DNA of 64,000 nucleotides from Nocardia higoensis NBRC 100133 (GTDB lineage Bacteria; Actinomycetota; Actinomycetes; Mycobacteriales; Mycobacteriaceae), in assembly GCF_000308595.1 (NCBI RefSeq), contig NZ_BAGA01000183.1, positions 23,899 through 87,898 on the forward strand, read 5' to 3'. The notes below the pieces were generated by a model, which did not search any database, was not told the DNA's origin, and saw nothing but the letters and a program-made list of their open reading frames with translations. The position numbers and the translations under genes were made by a program. Below are positions 37,491-46,125 of this stretch, one piece after another (the first letter of the stretch is position 1; every line of letters begins with the position of its first letter).

Positions 37491-38947
37491 AGTTCGCGTA
37501 GCCTGCCGCGGAGCAATTTCCCGGTCGGGCTCCGCGGGAGTGCGTCGGTGAAAACGATTTCGTCCGGGACCTTCTGAGCCGACAGCCTTTCCCGGGCAGT
37601 GCGAATCAATTCATCAGCCGACACATGCGCACCTCTGACGACAAAGGCGATCAGCCGGTTGCCGCTTCGGGTGTCCGGGAAGCCGACCACAGCGGCTTCG
37701 GCGACGGCGGGCAACGTCATGAGCGTCTCCTCCACCTCGATGGGGTCGATCTTGAAGCCGGAAACCTCGATCAGCAGCTTGCTGCGGCCACGGATGAAGA
37801 TGCGACCTTCTTCGTCGAGCGAGGCAAGATCGCCGGTCCGGAACCAACCGTCGTCGAACGCCTGAGCATTGGCCACGGCATCGCCGAGATAGCCCCGCAT
37901 CAGCGAGGACGACCGCACCTCCAGTTCGCCGACGGATGGGCCGAGATCGGTGTCGCACGCAGCGATGCGGACTCTGGCGTCGCCCGCGGGCTTGCCTACC
38001 GAGGCCCAGGTCGCGACGGGATCGGCAGAGTTGTTGTGCGAGACCATGATCGCCTCGGTCGAGCCGTAAGCCTGACGAAGGGTGATATCGAGACGCTCGC
38101 GCACCGCTTCGAAGATCGGCCGCGTCAATCCGGCGCCGCCGGAGAAGGCCAGGCGCAGCCTGAGAGCGAAACTGCCGGTCTGACCGGCGATTGTGCCGTA
38201 CATTGCCGGAACGGCCCCCATGAAGGTGACGCGCTCGCCGACCATGGTGTCGAGCAGCTTCTTACGCGAGAGCGCCAGCGGCAGCGGATCGCTCCAGTAG
38301 AGCGTCGTCGCTCCGCGGGCGACGGCCTGCGTGGCGCCCAGCATGAAGCCCATCGCGAAGTTGCCCGGCAGGATGTCGAGGACGATATCGTCGGGCTGAA
38401 GGTCCCAGGCTGTGCCGGCCCGTTCGGCATCGGCGATGAGCTCGGCATGGGTGTGCGGCACTACCTTGGGCGACCCCGTCGAGCCGGACGAGAAGAGGTA
38501 GAGCGCCGTAGTGTCGCCGGGCAGTTTCGGCAGCTGGGCGTTCGCAGTTCCTTCGGGTAGGGCATCGGTCAGCAACAGCGGCATGCCGGGAGCCGTATCT
38601 GCGATCAGCATCTCGGCAGCAGCGGCACGGCCGGGAGTCGCTATGACAGCCGCGAGCCCGGTCTTTCGCGCGAGCGTGGCGAGTTCGGATCGCGTGGCCG
38701 TGACACCCATCGGCATCGCGATGGCGCCGATGGCGAAGAGCGCGTGAGCGGTGACGAACAGATCGGATGAATTGGGAATCAGCAGGGCAACGGGGTCACC
38801 GCTCTCGATACCACGGTCGATGAAGTCGGCGGCGAGTCGGCCGATCCGCTCGACCAAAGCGGCGTAGGGCGTAAATGTCTCACCCTCCCGCAATCCACTG
38901 GTTATCGGCGCTCGCGCTGTCAGCGTCAGCAGATTCTCGTAGATCAT
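37487..38947 (-). CDS. AMP-dependent acyl-CoA/acyl-ACP ligase
   Basis: A 486-residue ANL-superfamily enzyme: the P-loop-like FSSGSTGSPKVVPHTH (~residue 150), AYGSTEAI (~285), the TGDLASLDEEG motif (~370) and the C-terminal PRSPTGKLLRGRL lysine. It activates a carboxylic acid as the adenylate and passes it to CoA or, given the neighbour, to the ACP. ATG at 38947; the open frame continues to 40126 but that extension is antisense to the P450. It is shorter than FadD ligases (about 540-600), like many biosynthetic-cluster ligases. Confidence 0.88.
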   Translation of the reverse strand: MIYENLLTLTARAPITSGLREGETFTPYAALVERIGRLAADFIDRGIESGDPVALLIPNSSDLFVTAHALFAIGAIAMPMGVTATRSELATLARKTGLAAVIATPGRAAAAEMLIADTAPGMPLLLTDALPEGTANAQLPKLPGDTTALYLFSSGSTGSPKVVPHTHAELIADAERAGTAWDLQPDDIVLDILPGNFAMGFMLGATQAVARGATTLYWSDPLPLALSRKKLLDTMVGERVTFMGAVPAMYGTIAGQTGSFALRLRLAFSGGAGLTRPIFEAVRERLDITLRQAYGSTEAIMVSHNNSADPVATWASVGKPAGDARVRIAACDTDLGPSVGELEVRSSSLMRGYLGDAVANAQAFDDGWFRTGDLASLDEEGRIFIRGRSKLLIEVSGFKIDPIEVEETLMTLPAVAEAAVVGFPDTRSGNRLIAFVVRGAHVSADELIRTARERLSAQKVPDEIVFTDALPRSPTGKLLRGRLREL

Positions 38948-39127
38948 CCCGACTCCGCACGGTGCGGCTGCCCCCTCTGACCGAAGGATAGGTGTGGGGT
39001 GCGGTATCTGCAAGGCGTCAGCCTGCCGCAGCGCCGTACAGCCCCGGTCACCAGCATCGTCGACCGAGACGGCGCCAGACCGGCCGACGCCGTCGCTTCC
39101 GGCGTCTATCATCGGTAGGGGTCGGGC

Positions 39128-40426
39128 GTGGAGGTGAATATGTACTTGCGCGCGTGGATCCGATGGTTGATGTTGCATCGTCTGGCCCGGACTTATCTCC
39201 TGGTGGCGGCACGTCGCGGCGATCCCCTGGCACACATTTTGATCGGTCCGGATCGCGGGCTCGGAGCACCGCACTATGTCGAGGAGGTCCGGCGGCGAGG
39301 CCGGATGCCCACGATCTCGACGGTGCGCGTGACCGCGGACCACGAACTGTGCCGACTCGTGCTGCGTGATCGCCGCTTCAGCGTCTTCACGCCCTACAGT
39401 CCAGCCCTGCCGAAGCCGCTGCGCTGGGTGATGACGAAGACGGATCTGGAACTTCCCAATCTCACGGAACCGCCTTCGATGCTGGTGACCGATCCGCCGG
39501 AACACACCCACTACCGGCGAGTGGTCGGGCACGCATTCACGCCGAGGGCGATAGCGCAACTGGGGGAGCGGGTTGCCGAAGTGACCGATGACCTGCTCGA
39601 CCGCCTGCCATCGTTGCCGCGTCCGGACCTGATCAGCGACTTCTCCGAGCGGTTGCCCATCGCGATCATCGCCGAAATTCTCGGGCTGCCCGCCGACATG
39701 CATTCGACCCTGCTGAAGTGGGGGGACAGCGGTGCACCGTTGCTGGACCGGGGCCTGACCTGGTCCACCTTCCGTCGCGCAGTCGAGGATCTGGCCGAAA
39801 GCGAGCGGTACCTGAACCAGTACATCGTCGCGTTCACCGCCGAACCGGGCGACAATGTGCTCAGTATGCTCGCGGCCGATCACGGGCTCACCCGCCGCGA
39901 GCAGGTGGCCAACGCGGCCCTGCTGGTGGACGCGGGATTCTTGACGACAGTGAACATGCTCGGCAACGGAATAGCCCAGTTGCGGCGTCATCCGGATCAA
40001 TTGGACATGCTGCTGGCTCGACCGGAAATGTGGCCTGGCGCGATCGAGGAAATCCTGCGTTACGACGGTCCCATACGGATAACCGGCCGCATCGCGAGCT
40101 GTGACATCGACATCGCTGACGAGCATGTCGAAGCCGGTTCCCTGGTCCTGCTGCTACTGGCAGGCGCCAACAAGGACCCCACCGTCTTCCCCGATCCCGA
40201 ACGATTCGATGTGACCAGGGACAACGCCGCGGAACATCTCTCCTTCAGCGGCGGGCTGCACGGCTGTCTGGGCGCCAACCTTGCCCGATTGGAAGGCACC
40301 ATCGCGCTGCGCGCCCTGTTCGAGCGGTACCCGGATCTGCGCCTGGACGGGCCGCCTGTCCCGCGCGGCCTGGTGAACCTGAACAGCTACCGCTCCATGC
40401 CCGCCAGACTGACCGCCGGCTCGTAG
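39128..40426 (+). CDS. cytochrome P450
   Basis: A 432-residue P450 with heme loop FSGGLHGCLGANLAR (Cys near residue 379), ExxR as EEILR (~305) and an I-helix LLVDAGFLTTVNM (~267). The I-helix acid that normally precedes the conserved threonine (AGxET/AGxDT) is leucine here. GTG 39128 or ATG 39140 could be the start; a strong GGAGGTGA lies only 2 bases before the latter. It lies 180 bases from the divergent ligase and likely oxidises the ACP-bound or released acyl product. Confidence 0.9.
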   Translation: MEVNMYLRAWIRWLMLHRLARTYLLVAARRGDPLAHILIGPDRGLGAPHYVEEVRRRGRMPTISTVRVTADHELCRLVLRDRRFSVFTPYSPALPKPLRWVMTKTDLELPNLTEPPSMLVTDPPEHTHYRRVVGHAFTPRAIAQLGERVAEVTDDLLDRLPSLPRPDLISDFSERLPIAIIAEILGLPADMHSTLLKWGDSGAPLLDRGLTWSTFRRAVEDLAESERYLNQYIVAFTAEPGDNVLSMLAADHGLTRREQVANAALLVDAGFLTTVNMLGNGIAQLRRHPDQLDMLLARPEMWPGAIEEILRYDGPIRITGRIASCDIDIADEHVEAGSLVLLLLAGANKDPTVFPDPERFDVTRDNAAEHLSFSGGLHGCLGANLARLEGTIALRALFERYPDLRLDGPPVPRGLVNLNSYRSMPARLTAGS

Positions 40427-40509
40427 TCTCCCCGGAATGCCCTCGAGTACGCACTGTCGACGCTGCCTTGGCGTAGCGTGATACTGCCCGCAGGCGTACC
40501 GTCATGTGA

Positions 40510-41178
40510 GTGAGCAGTGGCGCCGTACCTGCGGAAACGGTGAATGGCTCGAGCCGGTGGGCCCGGGTGTTCGCGGCGCTGTACGACCCTCTGCTGTGGC
40601 TGGGGGAGAAGGCGGGGATGGGCGCTCGCAGACAGGATCTGCTCGGTCGCGCCAGAGGACGCACGGTCGAACTCGGCAGCGGCACCGGCCTGAACCTGCG
40701 GTACTTCCCCGACGGCCTCGACGAACTGATCCTGACCGAACCCGAACCGGCGATGCGTGTGCGGCTGGCGCGGCGGCTGCGTCGCAATCGACGTCCGGCG
40801 CGTGTGCTCGACGCACCGGCGGAACGGCTGCCGTTCGACGACGGAACCGTGGATACGGTCGTCTCGACACTGGTGTTGTGCACCGTCGAGGACCCTGATC
40901 CGGTGTTGCGGGAAATCGAGCGCGTACTTCGCCCCGACGGCCGCCTGCTCTTCCTCGAGCACGTTCGTTCCCATTCGCCCCGACTCGCCCATTGGCAGGA
41001 TCGCCTCGCCGAGCCGTGGCGCGTGTTCGCGGAGGGCTGCCACTGCAACCGTGCCACCCTCGAGCTGATCCGAACGTCCGGACTGGAACTCGACGGCGTC
41101 CAGGAATCGGCATGGCGGGCAATGCCGCCGATCGTTCGTCCGTTGATCATGGGTGAGGCCACCAAAGGCAATAGCTGA
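40510..41178 (+). CDS. class I SAM-dependent methyltransferase
   Basis: A 222-residue protein with SAM motif I as VELGSGTGLNLRYF (~residue 50), motif II near LILTEPEP, and post-motif FDDGTVDTVVSTLVLCTVED typical of the UbiE/COQ5-like small-molecule methyltransferases. GTG start at 40510. It follows the P450 by about 80 bases on the same strand, so it may tailor the same product. Substrate unknown. Confidence 0.85.
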   Translation: MSSGAVPAETVNGSSRWARVFAALYDPLLWLGEKAGMGARRQDLLGRARGRTVELGSGTGLNLRYFPDGLDELILTEPEPAMRVRLARRLRRNRRPARVLDAPAERLPFDDGTVDTVVSTLVLCTVEDPDPVLREIERVLRPDGRLLFLEHVRSHSPRLAHWQDRLAEPWRVFAEGCHCNRATLELIRTSGLELDGVQESAWRAMPPIVRPLIMGEATKGNS

Positions 41179-41255
41179 CCGGAGCTGCGCTGCCCTGGAG
41201 CACGTTCGGCTCACCTCGAGCCGGACCGGCGAATGGGCTGCGGCCATTGGCTAGC

Positions 41256-42062
41256 GTGTACCGAGTGGATCTGCACCTGAAGGGTAAACGGGCCATCGTC
41301 ACCGGTGGCAGCAAAGGTATCGGACTGGCTGTGGCGCGCGGGCTGTCGGCCGAGGGCGTCGAAGTGGTGATCGCCGCGCGTTCGGCCGAGCCGCTCGAGG
41401 CCGCCGCGCGGACGGTGGCCGCGGAGACCGGGAACCGGGTGATCGCGGTGCCCACCGATACCGGTGACGACGACCAGGTGCGGGCCTTGGTGGAACGCAC
41501 ACTCGCCGAACTCGGCGGGGTCGACATCCTGGTGAACTCGGCCGCCACCCCGTGGAGTGCAGGCGCACCCGCCGATCTCGCGGCCACCTCCGACGACCTG
41601 GTCCGCCGGGAGGTGGAGATCAAGGTGCTCGGCTACCTGCGCACCGCCCGCGCGGTCGCCCCACACCTGGTGGCCCAGGGGTGGGGCCGGATCATCAATA
41701 TCAGCGGTCTCGGTGCGCGGCAGGCCAATTCGATCGCGCAGACGGTGCGCAACGTGAGCGTGGCGGCGCTGACCAAGAACCTGGCCGACGAACTCGGTCC
41801 GCACGGTGTCAATGTGACCGTGGTGCATCCCGGGCGCACCCGCACCGAACGTCTGGTCGACCGGCTCGCCGCCCGGGCCGCGGAGACGGGCGTGTCGGTG
41901 GCCGAACTGGAGGCCGAGCTGGCCGGAAATTCGGTGCGCCGGGTGATCGATGCCCGCGAAGTCGCCGATGTGGTCACTTTCCTGGCCTCCCCGCGCAGCG
42001 TCGCCATCACCGGTGACGCGATCGCGGCGGGTGGCGGGGTGCCGGGACCGGTGTATTACTGA
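41256..42062 (+). CDS. short-chain dehydrogenase/reductase lacking the catalytic Tyr and Lys
   Basis: A 268-residue Rossmann protein with TGGSKGIG cofactor loop, NSAATP and INISGLG (Ser present). The YxxxK motif that should follow reads QTVRN: Q162 and N166 replace tyrosine and lysine, while the flanking VAALTKNLADELGPHGVNVTVVHPG is typical SDR. It probably binds NAD(P) but has altered or no dehydrogenase activity. The start is uncertain (GTG 41256; TTG 41247 or GTG 41265 also in frame). Convergent with the MpaB oxygenase gene. Confidence 0.8.
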   Translation: MYRVDLHLKGKRAIVTGGSKGIGLAVARGLSAEGVEVVIAARSAEPLEAAARTVAAETGNRVIAVPTDTGDDDQVRALVERTLAELGGVDILVNSAATPWSAGAPADLAATSDDLVRREVEIKVLGYLRTARAVAPHLVAQGWGRIINISGLGARQANSIAQTVRNVSVAALTKNLADELGPHGVNVTVVHPGRTRTERLVDRLAARAAETGVSVAELEAELAGNSVRRVIDAREVADVVTFLASPRSVAITGDAIAAGGGVPGPVYY

Positions 42063-42120
42063 CCGACGACGTGCGCAACCGGGCAGAGTTGCCCCGTCGG
42101 CGCGCCACCCCGATGATCGG

Positions 42121-43443
42121 TCAGCCCGCGACGGGGGTGTATGTCCTTGCGTCGCTGACGTATTCGGGCTTCCCGTAGGTGGCCAGCCGACGTTCGACGA
42201 GGCCGATGAGATAGCGGTCCAGGTAGGGCTCCAGCAGCGGGATCCGGTCGGCGCACTGGACGGCGAGAAGCCGGCCGAGGATGAAGGGGGCCGTTACGGC
42301 GATTCGCGCGAGGTCGGCCGGTCCGATATCCACCCCTTTGGCGCGTGCGATCCGGTGGTCACCGTTGCAGAAGGCCAGGATGAAGCTCGCCTTGCTGTAA
42401 CTTCTTTCGACTGCTTCGGCGATGCGATCGAACCGGGACTCGCCGGGGCGGAGATAGGCCGCCATGGTCGAGCGGATCAGTTCCCCACAGGTGGCATCGT
42501 CGAAATCGTGGCGCAGCATGGCCGCGCGGGCGTGGAAGACGTGGATGATCGCCTCAGGGGTGGTCGGCAGCAGTTCTTCGGGCAGGCCGAGCAGGAAGTT
42601 GCGGTAGCGGCTGAACTCCACCACGGCTCGTTCGCGGTCGTCGAATTCGGTGCGGCCTTGTCGGCGCACGCGCATGGCGGTGATGTAGAGATCGATCATT
42701 CCGGCCGGCATTTGATCCACCTGCGGCACCGGCATTCCGAAGACGCCGGTATCCCATCGGTCGGAACGTTTGAGGGCGTTGTAGCGGACCATCGAGTGCA
42801 TCAGCCGCACCATGGCCGCCGCCTCGAACCCGGGCCCGTGGCGGTCCAGCGCTCCGGGCAGTGTCGTCACCGTGAAGAAGCTGGAGGTCTCGTTGACGCG
42901 GCGGGCCGCGCGCCGTCCCGACAGTGCACCGGTCAGGGCCATCGGCAGTGCGGCATAGGTGTTGGTGAAGGTCGCGATGAACGCGCCGCGGGTGACGAAG
43001 GGGGTCAGGAGCGCGGCCGGGATGCGCGCTTCCTTCGCGCCGCGACGGACCAGTTCCGGGTCGAGCCAGTCGGGGGTGGCTTCCATGGCGGAGATGAACG
43101 ACACCAGCTCCGGCGGAGCGTCGGGAACGGCTTCGAGGCCCTCCCGGCAAGCTCTGCGGAGCATATCGATCAGGCTGGTCACGCTGTGTGTCGCGGTGAG
43201 CGCGGCGTACGGGTCGGCGACGGTGTCGCCGAGCATCGTCGCGGTCGAGATCAATTCGACCACGCGATCGTCGGCAAGGTACCGCTCCCGTTTGGCGGGG
43301 CGGCCCGGCAGTGCCGAGGGGACGTCCGGTTGGGTGGCGAGGCGGTATGGCTGCCGGTCGAAGTCCAGATCGCCGTAGAGATCGGGTTGCAGCTCGCGCT
43401 GACTGCGCACGCGCCGCGCCAGTTCGGGGTAGTACGTCGTCAT
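42121..43443 (-). CDS. MpaB/DUF2236-family oxygenase (long form)
   Basis: A 440-residue protein from ATG 43443. The conserved core RGAFIATFTNTYAALPMAL and FTVTTLPGALDRHGPGFEAA, then MHSMVRYNAL and GMPVPQVDQMPAGMI, match the MpaB/latex-clearing-like family. It is divergent from the TetR gene at 43507 with the operator dyads between them, so it is very likely that regulator's target. The second member of this family in the window, and longer than the one at 27.7 kb. Confidence 0.85.
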   Translation of the reverse strand: MTTYYPELARRVRSQRELQPDLYGDLDFDRQPYRLATQPDVPSALPGRPAKRERYLADDRVVELISTATMLGDTVADPYAALTATHSVTSLIDMLRRACREGLEAVPDAPPELVSFISAMEATPDWLDPELVRRGAKEARIPAALLTPFVTRGAFIATFTNTYAALPMALTGALSGRRAARRVNETSSFFTVTTLPGALDRHGPGFEAAAMVRLMHSMVRYNALKRSDRWDTGVFGMPVPQVDQMPAGMIDLYITAMRVRRQGRTEFDDRERAVVEFSRYRNFLLGLPEELLPTTPEAIIHVFHARAAMLRHDFDDATCGELIRSTMAAYLRPGESRFDRIAEAVERSYSKASFILAFCNGDHRIARAKGVDIGPADLARIAVTAPFILGRLLAVQCADRIPLLEPYLDRYLIGLVERRLATYGKPEYVSDARTYTPVAG

Positions 43444-43455
43444 CACGCCTCCATT

Positions 43456-43499
43456 ACTCACATGGTATGAGTTGATACTCACGGAGTGTGAGTTAATAT
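43456..43499 (+). promoter_or_regulatory. promoter and operator controlling the TetR/MpaB pair
   Basis: TTGATA (43472-43477) and TAATAT (43494-43499) with a 16-base spacer form a good sigma-70-type promoter reading toward the TetR gene. The spacer holds the dyad ACTCAC-5-GTGAGT (43477-43493). A second dyad ACTCA-7-TGAGT (43456-43472) overlaps upstream. Repressor binding here would block the promoter directly. Confidence 0.7.
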
Positions 43500-43506
43500 G
43501 TCAAGC

Positions 43507-44106
43507 ATGAACTCGCAGCGTCGACGACGGATGACCGGCGAGGCCAGGCGAGAACAACTCCTCGATGTCGCCCACGCCATCATCAGCGCCGAGGGTTTCC
43601 ACGCGGCCACGGTGAACCGGATCGCGGACTCGGCCGGCGTCGACCGCTCGATCATCTACCAGCAATTCGGCGACCTGGCAGGCCTGTTCGTCGCGCTGAT
43701 CGACCGCGAAGCCGCTCGAGCCGCCGCCCAATTCGCCGAAGCGGTGACCCAGGACACCGGCAACAGCGACGACAACCCGGTCCGGCGCGCGTTCGACAGC
43801 CTGCTGCATTCCGTCGACGCCCACCCCGAGACCTGGCGGCTGTTCCTGTTCCCACCGCAGGGTGCGCCACCCGAACTGTACGAACGCCTCGCCCGCTCGG
43901 AGGCTGCGGTCCGGGAGTTCTTCGTCCAGCAACTGCTTCGAATCAATCCCGACCTGGAAGACCCCGATTACACCGCACGGGTCATGCACGCGTCCGGGCG
44001 CGAACTACTGCAATTACGCCTGAGCGAACCCGAGTCGGCCACCCACGAACGCCTGCGCGCCCTCGTTCGCCGACTCGACTCGGAACTGCTCGAGAGGATT
44101 CGGTAG
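43507..44106 (+). CDS. TetR/AcrR family transcriptional regulator
   Basis: A 199-residue protein: basic N-terminus, helix-turn-helix about residues 15-60 (QLLDVAHAIISAEGFHAATV, VDRSIIYQQFGDLAGLFVAL), then a ligand domain. The promoter at 43472-43499 would start transcription about at 43506, so the ATG at 43507 would be a leaderless start. The in-frame ATG at 43498 lies inside the -10 element and is less likely. Divergent from the MpaB oxygenase gene, its probable target. Confidence 0.87.
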   Translation: MNSQRRRRMTGEARREQLLDVAHAIISAEGFHAATVNRIADSAGVDRSIIYQQFGDLAGLFVALIDREAARAAAQFAEAVTQDTGNSDDNPVRRAFDSLLHSVDAHPETWRLFLFPPQGAPPELYERLARSEAAVREFFVQQLLRINPDLEDPDYTARVMHASGRELLQLRLSEPESATHERLRALVRRLDSELLERIR

Positions 44107-44227
44107 CGGGAGCGATCCGCTCGCGGCAATGGTGCACCCGACCTGCGCAAATGGCGTCGGCGAGCGGTTCTCCGGGGTGCGATTTGGTCCCCGCCGCCGC
44201 ATCCGATACCCTTGCTGAGCATCACCG

Positions 44228-44312
44228 GTCCGGGTGGCGGAATGGCAGACGCGCTAGCTTGAGGTGCTAGTGCCCGTATTAGGGCGTGGGGGTTCAAGTC
44301 CCCCTCCGGACA
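44228..44312 (+). tRNA. tRNA-Leu (GAG)
   Basis: A full cloverleaf: acceptor arm GTCCGGG with TCCGGAC, D-arm with GGCGGAATGGCAGAC, anticodon stem CTAGC/GCTAG around loop TTGAGGT (anticodon GAG), a long class-II variable arm, and T-arm GGGGGTTCAAGTCCCCC. CCA is not encoded. It marks the left edge of a region rich in broken genes. Confidence 0.97.
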
Positions 44313-44395
44313 CAAGAACTGCGCAGAACTGCACCGAATCCAGTGTCCGGGCGCTGTCCTGGGACTGTTCTTTTCCCCGGTCGTCGCGACCTGTG

Positions 44396-44416
44396 GTTTC
44401 ACCCTGAAGGTGAAAC
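44396..44416. repeat. 8-bp inverted repeat (hairpin) downstream of the tRNA
   Basis: GTTTCACC-ctgaa-GGTGAAAC, a perfect 8-base stem with a 5-base loop, 84 bases after the tRNA and just before the IS3 remnant. It may be a terminator or part of a decayed insertion-sequence end. Confidence 0.5.
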
Positions 44417-44451
44417 TTGTGACTGAAGACACCATCTCTTTCTCTCAGGCG

Positions 44452-44718
44452 TCACTCATTGCCGAGGTATTCGCATCGGCACGCTTCAGCTCCGCGTTCT
44501 CCCGCCGCAACCGCTTCAGCTCCGCGGACTCCTACCGGTCTACCCCGGACGAACACCAGCGTCGACCTGGGTCCTGACGGACCCATTTGCGCAGCGTTTC
44601 GGCGGTGCCAACACCCAGCAGGTCGGCAACCGCGCCGATCGCGGCCCATTCGAGTACGAGACGCTGTGGCTCGACACCCAACCAAGCCCTCGACTCTCGT
44701 AAGAGCGGACCGAAGGGC
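44452..44718 (-). mobile_element. IS3-family transposase OrfA remnant
   Basis: Minus-strand translation gives, in order, EWAAIGAVADLLGVGTAETLRKWVRQ and ESAELKRLRRENAELKRA (each typical of IS3 OrfA), separated by a stop codon in DR-stop-ESAEL. There is no start, no complete frame and no OrfB after it, so this is a degraded scrap. An overlapping plus-strand frame (44459-44809) is only its shadow. Confidence 0.8.
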
Positions 44719-44822
44719 AGGGGCCGGATCGCCGTGGAAATACATGACGAATCCGCTGCTAGTCATTCTCGGAATGGTTATCCCGGATGTGTCGTTGCCG
44801 ACCCGGTGAGAGTGGAGTAAAC

Positions 44823-45689
44823 ATGCGTTCGACAGAAGGCCGTATCGAGGTTCCCGGTGGGCGCGTCTGGTACCGGTCGCTGGGCGAGGATGGAACGCCG
44901 CTGCTGTGCCTGCACGGTGGACCCGGGTTCCCGCACGACTATCTGGAGGCACTGGCGCAGCTGGCCGCCGAGCGTAGGGTGATTTTTTACGATCAGCTCG
45001 GCTGTGGCAACTCCGACCGGCCGAGCGATATCTCGCTATGGACGGTGGACCGGTTCGTGGCGGAATTGGCGGTCGTGCGCGAGGCGCTGGGCCTGGAGCG
45101 CATCCACCTGCTCGGTAATTCGTGGGGCGGGATGCTGGCGCTGCAGTACACGCTCGATCAGCGCCCGGCGCTGCAGAGCCTGGTGCTGATCGGTACCCCG
45201 GCAAGCATGCCTCGATGGTCGAAGGACTGTGCCGAACTACTGGAGGACGAGCCCGCCGAGGTGCGGCAGACAATTCGGCAGCACGAGGCGAGCGGGTTCA
45301 CCGGATGCCCCGAGTATCAGGCCGCGACGCTGGGCTTTTATCGCAAGCACGTGTGCCGGATGCGGCCGTGGCCGCAGGGACTCGAGCGTGCGTATGCGGC
45401 GGCTGGCTACGATGTCTACCACACCATGATCGGCCCCAGCGAGTTCACCGTGACCGGCTCGTTGAAGGAATGGGACGTCTCGGACCGGCTGGGTGAGATC
45501 GGTGTGCCGACCCTGTTGATCGGCGGTCGATACGATGAATGCCGTCCGGCGCACCTCGAGGACATGCGGCGCCGCATCCCCGACTCGCGAGTGGTGACCA
45601 TCGAGGACGCGTCGCATCTGTGCTTCGCCGAGCAGTGGGACGCCTTCCAAGCCGAGCTGACCCGGTTCCTCGCCGACGTGGAGAGGTAA
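44823..45689 (+). CDS. pip: proline iminopeptidase-family alpha/beta hydrolase
   Basis: A 288-residue protein: oxyanion loop LCLHGGPGFP, nucleophile elbow LGNSWGGM (Ser near residue 101), Asp in GGRYDECRP and His in EDASHLCFAE, matching TIGR01250-type proline iminopeptidases. The ATG at 44823 has GGAG 6 bases upstream. No signal peptide, so it is cytoplasmic. It removes N-terminal proline from small peptides by family precedent, though amidase roles occur. Confidence 0.88.
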   Translation: MRSTEGRIEVPGGRVWYRSLGEDGTPLLCLHGGPGFPHDYLEALAQLAAERRVIFYDQLGCGNSDRPSDISLWTVDRFVAELAVVREALGLERIHLLGNSWGGMLALQYTLDQRPALQSLVLIGTPASMPRWSKDCAELLEDEPAEVRQTIRQHEASGFTGCPEYQAATLGFYRKHVCRMRPWPQGLERAYAAAGYDVYHTMIGPSEFTVTGSLKEWDVSDRLGEIGVPTLLIGGRYDECRPAHLEDMRRRIPDSRVVTIEDASHLCFAEQWDAFQAELTRFLADVER

Positions 45690-45731
45690 TCCGGTCTATC
45701 CGAGGACCTGATGCTGGTTGCTGATCGCCGG

Positions 45732-46124
45732 TCAATCCGCGCGCAGCGCGATGCCTTGGGCGTTGAAGAACAGGCCGCCGGGTGTCAGCAGCGCGGAGCG
45801 GGCGTCGGCGACCTGGCGGTCACCGGCATCGCCGCGCAATTGCCGCACTGCTTCCCTGAGGTGGCCTGCGCCCTGGGACCCGCCTTCGGACAGGCTGCCG
45901 CCGTGCGGGTTGATCGGGACGCGGCCGTCGATCATGACGCGCTGTCGGTCGTCGTCCCAGTGCTCGCGCAGGAAGTCGCCTGCCTCTCCGGGCTTGCAGA
46001 ACCCGTAGGACTCGAGGCAGTGCAGGGTGATGATGGAGAATCCGTCGTAGGGGAACAGCACGTCGAAGTCGCCGATCGCGAGTTCGCTGCGGGCCAGCAG
46101 TGCGCGCGAGGACACGGTCTGTCC
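45732..46124 (-). pseudogene. thiolase/lipid-transfer protein, 3' fragment
   Basis: The last ~130 residues of a thiolase-superfamily protein: DFDVLFPYDGFSIITLHCLE, YGFCKPGEAGDFL, and PINPHGGSLSEGGSQGAGHL with the conserved C-terminal NPHGG and GG motifs. The N-terminal ~250 residues are gone. Homology stops at about 46124, where a P450 fragment begins on the other strand within a few bases, so this is one side of a deletion or rearrangement junction. Confidence 0.8.
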
Positions 46125-46125
46125 C

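Noticed and set aside
37487..40126. N-terminal extension of the ligase gene to 40126
   Set aside because: The extra 393 codons are antisense to the P450 and have shadow composition; the ligase fold starts at 38947.
44459..44809. Plus-strand frame of 116 codons after the tRNA
   Set aside because: It is the antisense of the IS3 OrfA remnant.
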